NCBI RefSeq assembly: GCF_049943335.1
Contig: NZ_JBNFVY010000008.1
Location: forward strand, 1 to 64,000
Length of the DNA: 64,000 nt
Origin: JBNFVY01 sp049943335
Lineage (GTDB): Bacteria > Pseudomonadota > Alphaproteobacteria > Rhodobacterales > Rhodobacteraceae
Direction: 5' to 3'
Under the pieces are notes generated by a model, which had not been told where the DNA came from, made no database searches, and saw nothing but the letters and a program-made list of their open reading frames with translations. Position 1 is the first letter of the stretch. The number at the start of each line of letters is the position of its first letter. The position numbers were made by a program, and so were the translations under genes. Positions 52,790 through 61,650 of the stretch are shown one piece after another.

Positions 52790-53710
52790 ATGAACATGAT
52801 ATCCCGACGCCGGGCCCTGACGATCCTGGCTGCTGCGACAACCTTGCCCGCATCCGCAATGGCCGATGTGCCGATATATACATGGCAAGGAAGGGCTCTG
52901 GGCGCGCGCGCGACGCTGCGTCTGGCCCATCCTGACGCTGGCGCCATCGCGGCGCGGGCCGCATCCGAAATTGACCGCCTTGAAGATGTGTTCAGCCTGT
53001 TTCGCCCGCAAAGTGCGCTATCACGACTGAACCGGCAGGGATCGCTTGAGGCCCCGCCGTTTGAGCTGTTGCAATGTCTTTCATTGGCGGGGCGCGTCCA
53101 CGAGGCGACACAAGGTCTCTTCGATCCGACGGTTCAACCGCTCTGGCGTGTCTATGCGGATGCAGCCGTTGACGGGCGTTCACCGCGCACCGTCGATCTG
53201 TCCAAGGCCCGCGATAAAATTGGTTGGAACGGCGTGCACTTTGCGCCTGACCAGATCACGCTGGAACCCGGCATGGCTCTGACACTGAATGGCATTGCGC
53301 AGGGCTGCATCGCCGATCGTCTTGCCGATCTGCTTGCGGCAGAAGGTTTGGACAACATCCTGATCGACACCGGTGAACTGCGCGCCATGGGCGGCGATCC
53401 AAACGGGAAATCCTGGAATGTACAACTGGTCGATGGACGCCAGGTTCCGCTGAAAGCACGGGCTCTGGCGACATCTGCACCGCGCGGCACAACGTTCGGT
53501 GAGGGGACCAGCGGGGCAAGTCACATACTGGATCCAAAGCGCGGTGTGCCTGTTCCAGCGCAGTGGCGCGAAATTTCCATTTCTGCACCATCGGCAGGCT
53601 TGGCCGACGCCCTTTCGACGGCGGCCTGCTTGTTTCCCACCAAATCTGGGATCCAATCCTGCGTGCGATCATTCCAAGACGTCCGTGTTGAAAGGATTTC
53701 CGCCGCTTAG
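52790..53710 (+). CDS. nosX: NosX, ApbE-family FAD:protein FMN transferase
   Basis: A 306-residue exported protein. A Tat-type leader has SRRRALTIL near the N-terminus. ApbE motifs include VFSLFRPQSALSRLN, LTLNGIAQGCIADRLA and DTGELRAMGG, ending with ATSAPRGT and GASHILDP. It should transfer FMN from FAD to the SGAT threonine of NosR. The start at 52790 lies one base past the nosL stop. It is the last gene of the nos operon. Confidence 0.93.
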   Translation: MNMISRRRALTILAAATTLPASAMADVPIYTWQGRALGARATLRLAHPDAGAIAARAASEIDRLEDVFSLFRPQSALSRLNRQGSLEAPPFELLQCLSLAGRVHEATQGLFDPTVQPLWRVYADAAVDGRSPRTVDLSKARDKIGWNGVHFAPDQITLEPGMALTLNGIAQGCIADRLADLLAAEGLDNILIDTGELRAMGGDPNGKSWNVQLVDGRQVPLKARALATSAPRGTTFGEGTSGASHILDPKRGVPVPAQWREISISAPSAGLADALSTAACLFPTKSGIQSCVRSFQDVRVERISAA

Positions 53711-53912
53711 GATAGCTGGTCAATCTGGCGAGACAGCGCAAGCCGGGCGCTGACAAATCGCATCGACTGAGCGATCATGGTACGCGGTCTTTTTGGGCCG
53801 AATTGGCGGCTGACCCGGATCTGCGCAGTGCTCTCTTGCGCGCGCCGAAGCCATGGCGCGGCTGTTGAGACCGGCCACCGAAACGCAGCTGTGCGATGTC
53901 CTGTGTCGCGTT
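53711..53912. other. Spacer between nosX and the TetR gene
   Basis: About 200 bases between convergent genes, with no gene, terminator hairpin or repeat that I can support. Confidence 0.4.
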
Positions 53913-54572
53913 TTAGCTCCCGGGCATCGGCTGCGTGCTCGCAGTGGCCGCTTTGGTCTCGGCCATCATGCCATGGATGAAAACCTTTTTGAAATGCTCT
54001 GAAATTTCGTCGGCCGAGGTGGCCGATGACCCATAGTTCCAGAAGGGAAGCCAGTTGAGCGCGCCAAACAGTGCCGCCGAAGTCAGGCGCGGATCACAGC
54101 TGTCACGAAATTCGCCGGTTTTTATCCCCTCGGTGATCGCATTGCGGATCAACCAATCCAGACGATTTTTCTTGGACCGCAACTCCAGGCGGACCTCATC
54201 TGTCAGCAAATTTTCGCGTGTGAGAACCAGGCAAGCCCCGAAATCAGTCGCCATCCAGCGCGAGTATTCGTCAATGATGAGTTCAACCTTTTTCCCGGCA
54301 CTGCAACGTTCTCTTTCGACCGAATGCGCAATCCGATCAAGAATCACTACGCTGTGACCCAAGATCTCCATCAAGATCTGGTCTTTGCTTTGAATATAAT
54401 AGTAAATCGTGCGTTTTGTGATCCCCAGAGACTTTGCAACATCATCCAACGAAGTCTTTTCGTAGCCGTTTTTATTGAACAGGCTAGCACTGGCTTCTAC
54501 GAGAGCCTGGCGTTTTTTTCGCCGTAATTCATCGCGGCTTTCGACCACGTGATTCCATTGATCTGTACTCAT
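53913..54572 (-). CDS. TetR/AcrR family transcriptional regulator
   Basis: A 219-residue repressor-type protein. The helix-turn-helix is at about residues 18-62, with TSLDDVAKSLGITKRTIYYYIQSKDQIL. The C-terminal ligand domain is helical, with a TetR_C-like arrangement. It is divergent from the acyl-CoA cluster, and two palindromes lie between. Such regulators usually respond to an acyl-CoA or the free acid of the pathway they control. Binding of the palindromes is inferred from position. Confidence 0.9.
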   Translation of the reverse strand: MSTDQWNHVVESRDELRRKKRQALVEASASLFNKNGYEKTSLDDVAKSLGITKRTIYYYIQSKDQILMEILGHSVVILDRIAHSVERERCSAGKKVELIIDEYSRWMATDFGACLVLTRENLLTDEVRLELRSKKNRLDWLIRNAITEGIKTGEFRDSCDPRLTSAALFGALNWLPFWNYGSSATSADEISEHFKKVFIHGMMAETKAATASTQPMPGS

Positions 54573-54628
54573 AAAAGTCGCCTAAAATGCTCTTTGATCT
54601 CTGAAACTCATGCCGGAGTTTTGTCTCC

Positions 54629-54644
54629 GTGTAAATCGTTACAC
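54629..54644. promoter_or_regulatory. Palindrome 1 in the TetR-cluster spacer
   Basis: GTGTAA-ATCG-TTACAC is a perfect inverted repeat (16 bases), 57 bases from the TetR start. It has the form of a TetR-family operator. Confidence 0.6.
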
Positions 54645-54646
54645 TC

Positions 54647-54665
54647 ACAAGTTACATAAACTTGT
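54647..54665. promoter_or_regulatory. Palindrome 2 in the TetR-cluster spacer
   Basis: ACAAGTT-ACATA-AACTTGT is a perfect inverted repeat (19 bases), two bases after palindrome 1. A TTGACA hexamer at 54665-54670 overlaps its right end and may be a -35 element for the rightward genes. No matching -10 was found. Confidence 0.6.
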
Positions 54666-54733
54666 TGACAGGTATCTCATCGTAGGTGAACTTCACCGCA
54701 GAGTGTAATAGGCAAGTCATCAAGGGCGCAAAA

Positions 54734-55159
54734 ATGGCTTATAGCGTTTTGATCGCCGATGTCGGATTGACGAAATTCGGCGCGGCGGGGGGGACAGTTC
54801 CCTTTCCAGTTTTCGGCGCCGCGGATGCGGTGACCGTGCCTGCGGCCTTTGCCGAAAACCCTGGACCGCGCACAGATGATCGCAGCGCGGGTCACACGAT
54901 GACCGCCGATATACACAGCGCGTTCGACGCCTATAACGTGATGCAAATCGTCGGCCATGACATGACCGCCGCTGCATCAAAGCAGCTTGTCGATCAGACG
55001 GGTCTGGGTGCCAAGGATCTGGACCTAGTCAAAGCAGACGACTGCTTCGCCCAAAACGAACTGACACATCCGCTAGCGGGCACTTCGAACAAGCAACAGG
55101 TCGAAGACGCGCGCACACAGTTCAATGCAAACCTGGCGTGGGCGGAGCCCGTGCCATGA
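54734..55159 (+). pseudogene. Decayed thiolase (SCP-x / lipid-transfer type)
   Basis: A 141-codon open frame. The start SVLIADVGLTKFGAAGG matches a thiolase N-terminus. A middle part (YNVMQIVGHDMTAAASKQLVDQTGLGAKDLDLVKADDCFAQNEL, spanning two blocks) matches thiolases around the HDCF/NEL catalytic region. About 250 residues of a ~390-residue enzyme are missing, including the C-terminal GHPLGATG-type segment, so it cannot be an active thiolase. It has a good AAGGGCG ribosome-binding site, so a peptide may still be made. It leads the operon of MaoC and Liv genes. Confidence 0.72.
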
Positions 55160-55192
55160 CCGTTTTCTAGAACCAAAAATAAGGGGGGGAAT

Positions 55193-55633
55193 ATGATTGA
55201 TAAATCTTACATCGGCTACACGCCGAAACCATTCACCGTTGACATCGAAAAAGGCCGGCTGCGGTTTTTTGCCCGTGCCACCGGACAGGACGATCCGATC
55301 TATCTGGATGAGGACGCTGCAAGAGCTGCCGGATATTCCGCCCTGCCCGCTCCGCCAACCTTCCTGTTTTCTATCGACCTAGAGCAGGACAACCCGATGG
55401 AATTCCTGGACGTTCTGGGTGTCGATATCGCGCGCATTTTGCACGGGGAACAAGAATTCACCTATCACAAGCCGATCTGCGCCGGAGATCGTATCACGAT
55501 GCAGTCCCGTGTTGCCGATATCTACGACAAAAAGAACGGCGCGATGGAATTCGTGGTTCAGGAATACAAAGCGACCAATCAACACGGCGAGCATGTTGCC
55601 GATATGACCCGCACGATTGTGGTGAGGAACTGA
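55193..55633 (+). CDS. MaoC-like dehydratase, N-terminal (FAS1-like) type
   Basis: A 146-residue hot-dog protein of the MaoC_dehydrat_N family. LRFFARATGQDDPIYLDEDAAR and ALPAPPTFLFSIDLEQ are typical. This type often lacks the catalytic dyad and pairs with a MaoC partner to form a hydratase for bulky enoyl-CoA esters, as ChsH1/ChsH2 do in sterol side-chain breakdown. It precedes the second MaoC gene by two bases. Confidence 0.86.
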   Translation: MIDKSYIGYTPKPFTVDIEKGRLRFFARATGQDDPIYLDEDAARAAGYSALPAPPTFLFSIDLEQDNPMEFLDVLGVDIARILHGEQEFTYHKPICAGDRITMQSRVADIYDKKNGAMEFVVQEYKATNQHGEHVADMTRTIVVRN

Positions 55634-55635
55634 TT

Positions 55636-56061
55636 ATGGCCGATACCCTTAGCAACATCGAAGTGGGCGACGCGATCCCCAGCTACACGACCAAGCCAAT
55701 CACCCGCACCACACTGGCGCTATTTGCCGGCGCGTCGGGGGATCACAACAGGATCCACATCGACATTGATTTCGCGAAAAAGGCAGGCATGGACGACGTT
55801 TTTGCGCAAGGAATGCTGCCGATGGCCTATCTGGGCCGTTTGTTGACAGACTGGGTGCCGCAGACAGCGATCCGCAAGTTTTCCTGCCGTTTCAGATCGA
55901 TCACCCATCTGGGCGACGCAATCACCTGTTCCGGTGAAGTCACTGAAAAATGGGACGATAACGGTGAGACCCTTGTAAAGCTGGCGCTGCAAGCCGCGGA
56001 CGGCACTGGCGATGTAAAACTAGCTGGCGAGGCGGTCGTTGCGCTGCCAACGAATACCTGA
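55636..56061 (+). CDS. MaoC-like (R)-enoyl-CoA hydratase partner
   Basis: A 141-residue hot-dog protein with the hydratase-2 motif ASGDHNRIHIDIDFAKKAG (catalytic Asp and His) and FAQGMLPMAYLGRLL. Together with the upstream N-terminal-type protein it should form a heteromeric enoyl-CoA hydratase. The acyl chain is unknown. The start at 55636 follows the previous stop by two bases. Confidence 0.88.
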   Translation: MADTLSNIEVGDAIPSYTTKPITRTTLALFAGASGDHNRIHIDIDFAKKAGMDDVFAQGMLPMAYLGRLLTDWVPQTAIRKFSCRFRSITHLGDAITCSGEVTEKWDDNGETLVKLALQAADGTGDVKLAGEAVVALPTNT

Positions 56062-56068
56062 GGGATCT

Positions 56069-56272
56069 ATGGCGTATCTGACCGGCAAAACCGCGTTCAC
56101 CACAGGTTCTGGTCGTGATTTTGGCGGCGCAGTAGTGCTGAAACTGGCCGCCAAAGGCGCGCATGTCATTGTCGGCGATCTGGACAATGCACCAGCCGCA
56201 GAGGTGATCGAAACCATAAAGGCAGCAACCGGCAAAGTGCTGTCGATAGGTGGCAGCATGACACGCGGCTGA
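56069..56272 (+). pseudogene. Truncated short-chain dehydrogenase
   Basis: A 67-codon remnant. LTGKTAFTTGSGRDFGGAVV is a degraded TGxxxGxG nucleotide-binding start, with Asp replacing the usual Gly (GRDF versus GRGI). The following VGDLDNAPAAEVIETIKAATG is normal for the family. The frame then ends at TGA, with no Ser-Tyr-Lys active site, and the next gene starts 27 bases later, so the rest has been deleted. It was probably a hydroxyacyl-CoA dehydrogenase of this pathway. Confidence 0.75.
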
Positions 56273-56299
56273 AGCCAAACATCGGGGAGGGGGAGCGTC

Positions 56300-57172
56300 A
56301 TGGAATTTTCAGACGCAATACAACTATTGGTAATCGGGATATCGCAGGGCTGCGGCTATGCGTTGATCGCGATCGGTTTCGTGTTCATCTACCGCGCGAC
56401 CGAAATCGTCAATTTCGCCCATGGTGAATTGATGATGCTGGGCGCGTTCATGGTGCTCACGTTCTCGGAAATCTGGGGCTTGGGCTTTTGGCTTGGCTCT
56501 GCTCTGGGCATCCTGTCGCTTGGGGTGTTCGGGTACCTGTTGGACGCCGTGGTCATGCGGCGCCTGGTGGGACAGGCGCAGGCCACGATCTTTATCCTGA
56601 CTGTCGCAATCGCGATGATGCTGCGCGCGCTGGCTGGGATGATCTGGGGCTGGAGCCCGCTTACACTGAGCGTACCGTTCATGCGGGACGTGAACATTGG
56701 CGGCGTCGTGATCGGACTGGACCGGATCACCATCATCCTCGGCACGATTGTAATCTCGTTGCTGCTTTACGTCTTCTTCTCGCGTACCCGCACAGGTCTG
56801 GCGATTCAGGCCGCCTCGCAAAACCAGCTGGCGGCGTATTATTCGCGCATTCCGGTCAAACGACTGATTGCAGTGGTCTGGGCGATCGGCGCGATGGTTG
56901 CCGCAGTTGCGGGCATCATGATGGCGCCTGTGACTCAGGTCGATACCGGCATGAGCATTTTCGGCATCAAGGCGCTGGCGGGCGCGGTTGTGGGCGGCTT
57001 CGGCTCTATCCCCGGCGCGTTTCTTGGCTGCCTGATCATCGGCATCGCAGAACCGTTCCTTGATTTCTACTTCCCAGCATTCAAGGGCACATATGCCTAT
57101 ATCATCATGCTGGCCGTTCTTTTCATCCGCCCCGAAGGTCTGATCTCACAGACCTTCCAGAAGAAGGTCTGA
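56300..57172 (+). CDS. Branched-chain-type ABC transporter permease (LivH family)
   Basis: A 290-residue inner-membrane protein with about eight hydrophobic segments. FVFIYRATEIVNFAHGELMMLGAF is the family N-terminal motif, and AIQAASQNQLAAYY-IPVKRLIA matches the coupling loop. It is one of two permeases of a HAAT-type importer. Together with the acyl-CoA genes it probably imports an organic acid rather than leucine. RBS GGGAGGGGGAG precedes the ATG. Confidence 0.93.
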   Translation: MEFSDAIQLLVIGISQGCGYALIAIGFVFIYRATEIVNFAHGELMMLGAFMVLTFSEIWGLGFWLGSALGILSLGVFGYLLDAVVMRRLVGQAQATIFILTVAIAMMLRALAGMIWGWSPLTLSVPFMRDVNIGGVVIGLDRITIILGTIVISLLLYVFFSRTRTGLAIQAASQNQLAAYYSRIPVKRLIAVVWAIGAMVAAVAGIMMAPVTQVDTGMSIFGIKALAGAVVGGFGSIPGAFLGCLIIGIAEPFLDFYFPAFKGTYAYIIMLAVLFIRPEGLISQTFQKKV

Positions 57173-57176
57173 TGAT

Positions 57177-58253
57177 ATGCAGGTACTTTTCAAAACCAAC
57201 TACGATCAAGACATCAACTACCTTGTGGACCGGGGCGAGCGTTTTCGCGTTCTGCTGGCGCTCGTTCTTGCGCTGATTGCGCCGCTGATCGTGGGCGGAT
57301 ACTTTCTTTCGGAACTCACGATGTTTCTGGTCTACATCATTGCCGGTCTGGGACTGATGGTACTGGTCGGATTTACCGGCATGGTCAGCTTTGGTCACGG
57401 TGCCTTCTTGGGGATCGGTGCTTACACCAACGCGGTGTTGTTGGGCTACGGCTTGCCGTTCTTCATCACGTTGCCAGCCGGCGCGTTGGCTGCGGGTCTG
57501 ATCGGTGCGGCGCTTGGGCGTGCCGCAAGCAAGATGCACGGGTTTTACATGGCCATCGCCACGCTTGCCTTTGCGATTGTCGTAGAAACCGGCATCGGCG
57601 CCTGGGAACATGTCACGGGCGGACATATGGGCCTTTCGGTCCCGCCCATGACGGCCTTTGGCTGGGAAGTCACCGCCGGTCCGCTGCAATACTATCTGAT
57701 CCTTGCACTTGTCGTGTTCTGCATCTGGGGCGTTGCCAACCTGATGCGTTCACCCACAGGACGTGCTTTTGTTGCGGTACGCGATTCCGAAACCTCGGCG
57801 CGATCGCTGGGGCTGAACATCGCACGCACCCGTATCAAGGCCTTCTTTATCAGCGCCATGCTGACGGGTCTTGCGGGTGGCTTGCTGTCGCATCTGACGT
57901 TCTACCTGTCGCCGGAATCCTTCGGCGTCAACGAATCCCTGAAACTGCTTTTGATGGTCATCGTCGGCGGTCTGGGCACGATCACTGGCGCGATCTTTGG
58001 TGCGGTTTTCGTGTCAATCCTGCCCAACCTGATCAATCTGCTGCAAAACGTGCTGCCGCAATCCATCGCGCAGGCTGCAGGGCTGGAACAGTTGTTGTTC
58101 GGCGCCATCATCTCCGGGTTCATAATGTTCGAACCGGAGGGTCTGTATGGCCGCTGGCGTAAACTGCGGCTGTTTCTGGAGACCTTCCCTTATTACAAAC
58201 GGGCCACGTTCACGCGCCAGAAACGTTATCTCAAAACGGAGCGGTTCAGATGA
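57177..58253 (+). CDS. Branched-chain-type ABC transporter permease (LivM family)
   Basis: A 358-residue permease with about ten hydrophobic segments, including GFTGMVSFGHGAFLGIGAYTNAV and VAVRDSETSARSLGLNIARTRIKAF. It pairs with the LivH-type protein. Four bases after the previous stop it starts at ATG 57177; its stop overlaps the LivG gene by ATGA. Confidence 0.93.
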   Translation: MQVLFKTNYDQDINYLVDRGERFRVLLALVLALIAPLIVGGYFLSELTMFLVYIIAGLGLMVLVGFTGMVSFGHGAFLGIGAYTNAVLLGYGLPFFITLPAGALAAGLIGAALGRAASKMHGFYMAIATLAFAIVVETGIGAWEHVTGGHMGLSVPPMTAFGWEVTAGPLQYYLILALVVFCIWGVANLMRSPTGRAFVAVRDSETSARSLGLNIARTRIKAFFISAMLTGLAGGLLSHLTFYLSPESFGVNESLKLLLMVIVGGLGTITGAIFGAVFVSILPNLINLLQNVLPQSIAQAAGLEQLLFGAIISGFIMFEPEGLYGRWRKLRLFLETFPYYKRATFTRQKRYLKTERFR

Positions 58254-59014
58254 GCGAATTGGAAGTCAACAATCTGGTCGTGGCCTTTGGGGGCGTCAAA
58301 GCGATCAACGATGTCAGCTTTTCGGTAGAACCTGGCGAAATCTACGCTGTTATCGGCCCGAATGGCGCCGGCAAGAGCACGATCTTCAACGCGATCAGCC
58401 GTGTCTATACGCCCAAATCCGGCTCGATCCGGTTTCAGGGTCAAGAGTTGCTGAACTGCGAGGCACATGAGGTCGTCAGCGCAGGCATCGCCCGCACGTT
58501 CCAGAACATCGAGCTGTTCGAGAACGCGACTGTGCTGGACAACTTGTTGGTCGGTCGCGCTTCGAAAGTGCGCACCGGGGCGCTGTCCGAGTTCTTCTTC
58601 ACGCCTCGGGTACGGCGCGAAGAGCATGAACACCGCCGCAAGGTTGAGGATATTCTTGATCTGCTGGACATGCAGCATCATCGGTATGAAAAGGTCGCCG
58701 ACCTGTCCTATGGCGCGCGCAAGAACGTCGAACTCGCGCGGGCGCTTTGTGCCGATCCCAAATTGCTGCTGCTGGACGAACCCGCATCGGGGCTGAACCC
58801 CGAAGAAACGGCGGACATGTCGTTCTGGCTGAAGGACATCAAGGAAGAACTGGGCGTAACCATCGTGATGGTCGAGCATGACATGAATCTGGTGGGCCGC
58901 ATTGCCGACCGGGTTCTGGCCATCGCGGGCGGCGAGGTTCTGGCCGTCGGCAATGTCACCGAGGTTCAATCGAACCCCACCGTACAAGCCGCATATTTGG
59001 GGACAGACGCATGA
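58250..59014 (+). CDS. Branched-chain-type ABC transporter ATPase (LivG family)
   Basis: A 254-residue ABC ATPase with Walker A GPNGAGKST (about 37-45), signature region LSYGARKNVELARAL and Walker B LLLLDEPASGLNP. The LivG-type C-terminus is present. It overlaps the neighbours on both sides by four bases. Confidence 0.94.
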   Translation: MSELEVNNLVVAFGGVKAINDVSFSVEPGEIYAVIGPNGAGKSTIFNAISRVYTPKSGSIRFQGQELLNCEAHEVVSAGIARTFQNIELFENATVLDNLLVGRASKVRTGALSEFFFTPRVRREEHEHRRKVEDILDLLDMQHHRYEKVADLSYGARKNVELARALCADPKLLLLDEPASGLNPEETADMSFWLKDIKEELGVTIVMVEHDMNLVGRIADRVLAIAGGEVLAVGNVTEVQSNPTVQAAYLGTDA

Positions 59015-59784
59015 CCACTCCGCTGCTTGAACTGCGAAACATTGAAACCTTTTATGGCCCGATCATGGCCATTGCCGGTGTCAGCCTCAAGGTTGAGGCG
59101 GGTAGTATCGTCACCATCCTTGGCGCCAATGGCGCGGGCAAGACGACGCTGCTTAAAACCATTTCCGGCGCGATTGACTGCCGCAAGGGCAAGGTCCTCA
59201 TCGACGGCGAAGAGGTGCAAAATCGGGCGCCGGACGTGGTTGCTTCGAAGGGCATTGGCCATGTCCCCGAGGGACGCGAAGTGTTCCCCTTCATGACTGT
59301 CGAGGAAAATCTCAAGCTGGGGGCGTGGGGGCGAAAGGATCGCGACGGCATCGCGCGCGATTTCGAAACGATTTATTCCTATTTCCCCGATCTCAAGACC
59401 AAGCGCCGCGACATGGCTGGTTTTCTATCTGGTGGTCAGCAGCAGATGCTTGCCATCGGCCGCGCTTTCATGGGCCAACCGCGCCTGATGATCCTTGACG
59501 AGCCGTCGCTGGGCCTGTCGCCGCTGCTGACCAAGACCATTTTCGACATCGTGCGGCGTATCAACGCCGAGCAGGGGGTGACCATCGTGCTGGTTGAGCA
59601 GAATGCGCAAGCAGCGCTGAACGTCGCCGAACACGGTTTCATCATGGAGGTCGGCCGGGTTGTGATGGACGCACCTACGAGTGAACTTCTCGACTCTGAC
59701 GACATCAAGGAATTCTACCTCGGGCAGTCCGATGTAGGCGTGCGCGGCGAAAAGCGCTGGAAAAAACGAAAGACCTGGAGGTAG
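59011..59784 (+). CDS. Branched-chain-type ABC transporter ATPase (LivF family)
   Basis: A 257-residue ABC ATPase with Walker A GANGAGKTT, signature LSGGQQQMLAIGRAF and Walker B LMILDEPSLGLSP. It ends with a basic tail (KRWKKRKTWR) not usual in LivF. It is followed two bases later by the acyl-CoA ligase gene. Confidence 0.94.
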   Translation: MTTPLLELRNIETFYGPIMAIAGVSLKVEAGSIVTILGANGAGKTTLLKTISGAIDCRKGKVLIDGEEVQNRAPDVVASKGIGHVPEGREVFPFMTVEENLKLGAWGRKDRDGIARDFETIYSYFPDLKTKRRDMAGFLSGGQQQMLAIGRAFMGQPRLMILDEPSLGLSPLLTKTIFDIVRRINAEQGVTIVLVEQNAQAALNVAEHGFIMEVGRVVMDAPTSELLDSDDIKEFYLGQSDVGVRGEKRWKKRKTWR

Positions 59785-59786
59785 TC

Positions 59787-61616
59787 ATGGACGCCGTTAT
59801 TACATCCGATTTCGTCTCTATCGACGGGCACGACACACTGGCCAAGCTGTTTCGCGCGCGCGCGAAGGAATGGAGCGACCGTATCGCCATGCGCGAAAAG
59901 GACTACGGCATCTGGCGGGCCTTTACCTGGGCGGATTACGAACGCTTCGCCTATGATTGCGCAGGTGGCTTTATGTCACTGGGACTTACGCACGGCGATG
60001 TGGTGTCGATCCTGTCAGAGAACAATAAGGAATGGGCCTTTGTCGATATGGGCGCGCATGCCGCCGCACTGACGATAAACGGGGTCTATCCGACCTATCA
60101 GGAAGGCCAGCTGCGCCATCTTCTGAACGATTCCCAAACCCGCGTGCTGATCGTCGAAAACGAAGAGCAGCTGGACAAGTATCTGTCGGTCCGTGACGAA
60201 GTTCCGTCAGTCTTGCGGGTTTATGTGATCGATTGGAAAGGGCTTCGCGGATTCAGCGATCCCATGGTCGAACCCATCGAAAACCTCTACGAGGCGGGCG
60301 CGCTCTATCGCAAAGAGAACCCGGACGCGATCAACAAGGCGATTGACAGCGGCAAAAACGATGACACCGCGGTGCTGATCTATACCTCTGGCACCACCGG
60401 CGCGCCCAAAGGGGCGCTGATCCCCGATCGCTATCTGCTGTTCCAGATGTCCGCCGCGCCAGACACCTTTCCGATCACCGGCGACGACGATATCCTGACC
60501 TACCTGCCGCTGTGCCACGCGGCTGAACGGTTGATTTCGCTGTGCATGAACCTGGGCCACGGCACCCGGATCAACTTTGCCGAGAGCTCCGAGACGGTGT
60601 TCGAAAACATACAAGAGCTGTCGCCGACGGTTCTTTTTGCGGTGCCGCGGATTTGGGAAAAGTTCTATTCGCGCATCAACACCCTGATGACCGAAGCAAC
60701 GTGGGTCGGCAAGAAAGGGTACGAGATTGCGCTTGGGATCGGGCGCAAGCGCGCCGACTATCTGTTGCAAAACCGCCGGGTTCCGCCCCTTCTGGAGGCG
60801 CAATTCAAAATCGCGGATCGACTGGTGTTTCGCAATCTCAAGCAGCTCTTGGGCCTTGATCGCTCAACGTTCCTGTTGTCCGGCGCGGCGCCTATTTCGT
60901 CGGATCTGCTGCGTTGGTTTTTCGCGCTTGGCCTGCCGGTCGCGGAAGTCTACGGCCAGACCGAAACCGGGCTTGCGGCCATTACAAATTCCGACGAACC
61001 CAATCCTGGGACGATCGGCTTTCCGGTGCCGGGGGTCGAATTGAAACTGAGCGAGCAAAACGAAATTCTGATGCGCGGCCCCTCGATGTTCTCGGGTTAT
61101 CTCAACAATCCAGAAGCCACACAGAATGCGCTGGTCGATGGATGGATCCACACCGGCGACGTCGGCAAGATCGACGATGACGGTGCCTGGAGGATCACCG
61201 ACCGGCTGAAGGACATCATCATCACGGCAGGCGGCAAGAACATCACGCCCAGCCAGATCGAGAACGAATTGAAATTCTCGCCCTTCATTTCTGACGCGGT
61301 GGTGGTCGGTGACAAGCGCAAGTATCTGACCTGCCTGATCATGATTGATCAGGAGAACGTCGAGAACCATGCGCAAACCCACAATATCCCGTTCACTGAT
61401 TATCGCTCATTGTGTGCGCACCCCGAGATCATTGAACTGATCGAGGCCGAGATCAATAGCGCGAACAAAAAGTTCTCTAGCGTCGAGCAGGTGAAAAAAT
61501 TCCGCCTTATCAATGTGTTGCTCACAGCGGAAGACGATGAAATGACGCCTACCATGAAGCTGAAGCGCAAGTTCGTCGAAACCAAGTATGAGAACCTGAT
61601 TTCCGAAATGTACTAA
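59787..61616 (+). CDS. Long-chain-type acyl-CoA synthetase (AMP-forming)
   Basis: A 609-residue adenylate-forming ligase. Motif A3 is LIYTSGTTGAPKGALIPD, A5 is VYGQTETG, and the hinge and C-terminal domain have GWIHTGDVGKIDDDG and KDIIITAGGKNITPSQIE. It resembles the FadD15/long-chain ligases that act on large lipophilic acids. Being between the transporter and its binding protein, it probably activates the imported acid to its CoA ester (uptake followed by trapping). Confidence 0.93.
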   Translation: MDAVITSDFVSIDGHDTLAKLFRARAKEWSDRIAMREKDYGIWRAFTWADYERFAYDCAGGFMSLGLTHGDVVSILSENNKEWAFVDMGAHAAALTINGVYPTYQEGQLRHLLNDSQTRVLIVENEEQLDKYLSVRDEVPSVLRVYVIDWKGLRGFSDPMVEPIENLYEAGALYRKENPDAINKAIDSGKNDDTAVLIYTSGTTGAPKGALIPDRYLLFQMSAAPDTFPITGDDDILTYLPLCHAAERLISLCMNLGHGTRINFAESSETVFENIQELSPTVLFAVPRIWEKFYSRINTLMTEATWVGKKGYEIALGIGRKRADYLLQNRRVPPLLEAQFKIADRLVFRNLKQLLGLDRSTFLLSGAAPISSDLLRWFFALGLPVAEVYGQTETGLAAITNSDEPNPGTIGFPVPGVELKLSEQNEILMRGPSMFSGYLNNPEATQNALVDGWIHTGDVGKIDDDGAWRITDRLKDIIITAGGKNITPSQIENELKFSPFISDAVVVGDKRKYLTCLIMIDQENVENHAQTHNIPFTDYRSLCAHPEIIELIEAEINSANKKFSSVEQVKKFRLINVLLTAEDDEMTPTMKLKRKFVETKYENLISEMY

Positions 61617-61650
61617 CCGCCGCTAACCTGCGGCATCTGGGAGGAATACC

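Noticed and set aside
54686..54733. Longer start for the thiolase remnant
   Set aside because: The ATG at 54734 has the better ribosome-binding site and starts exactly where thiolase similarity begins.
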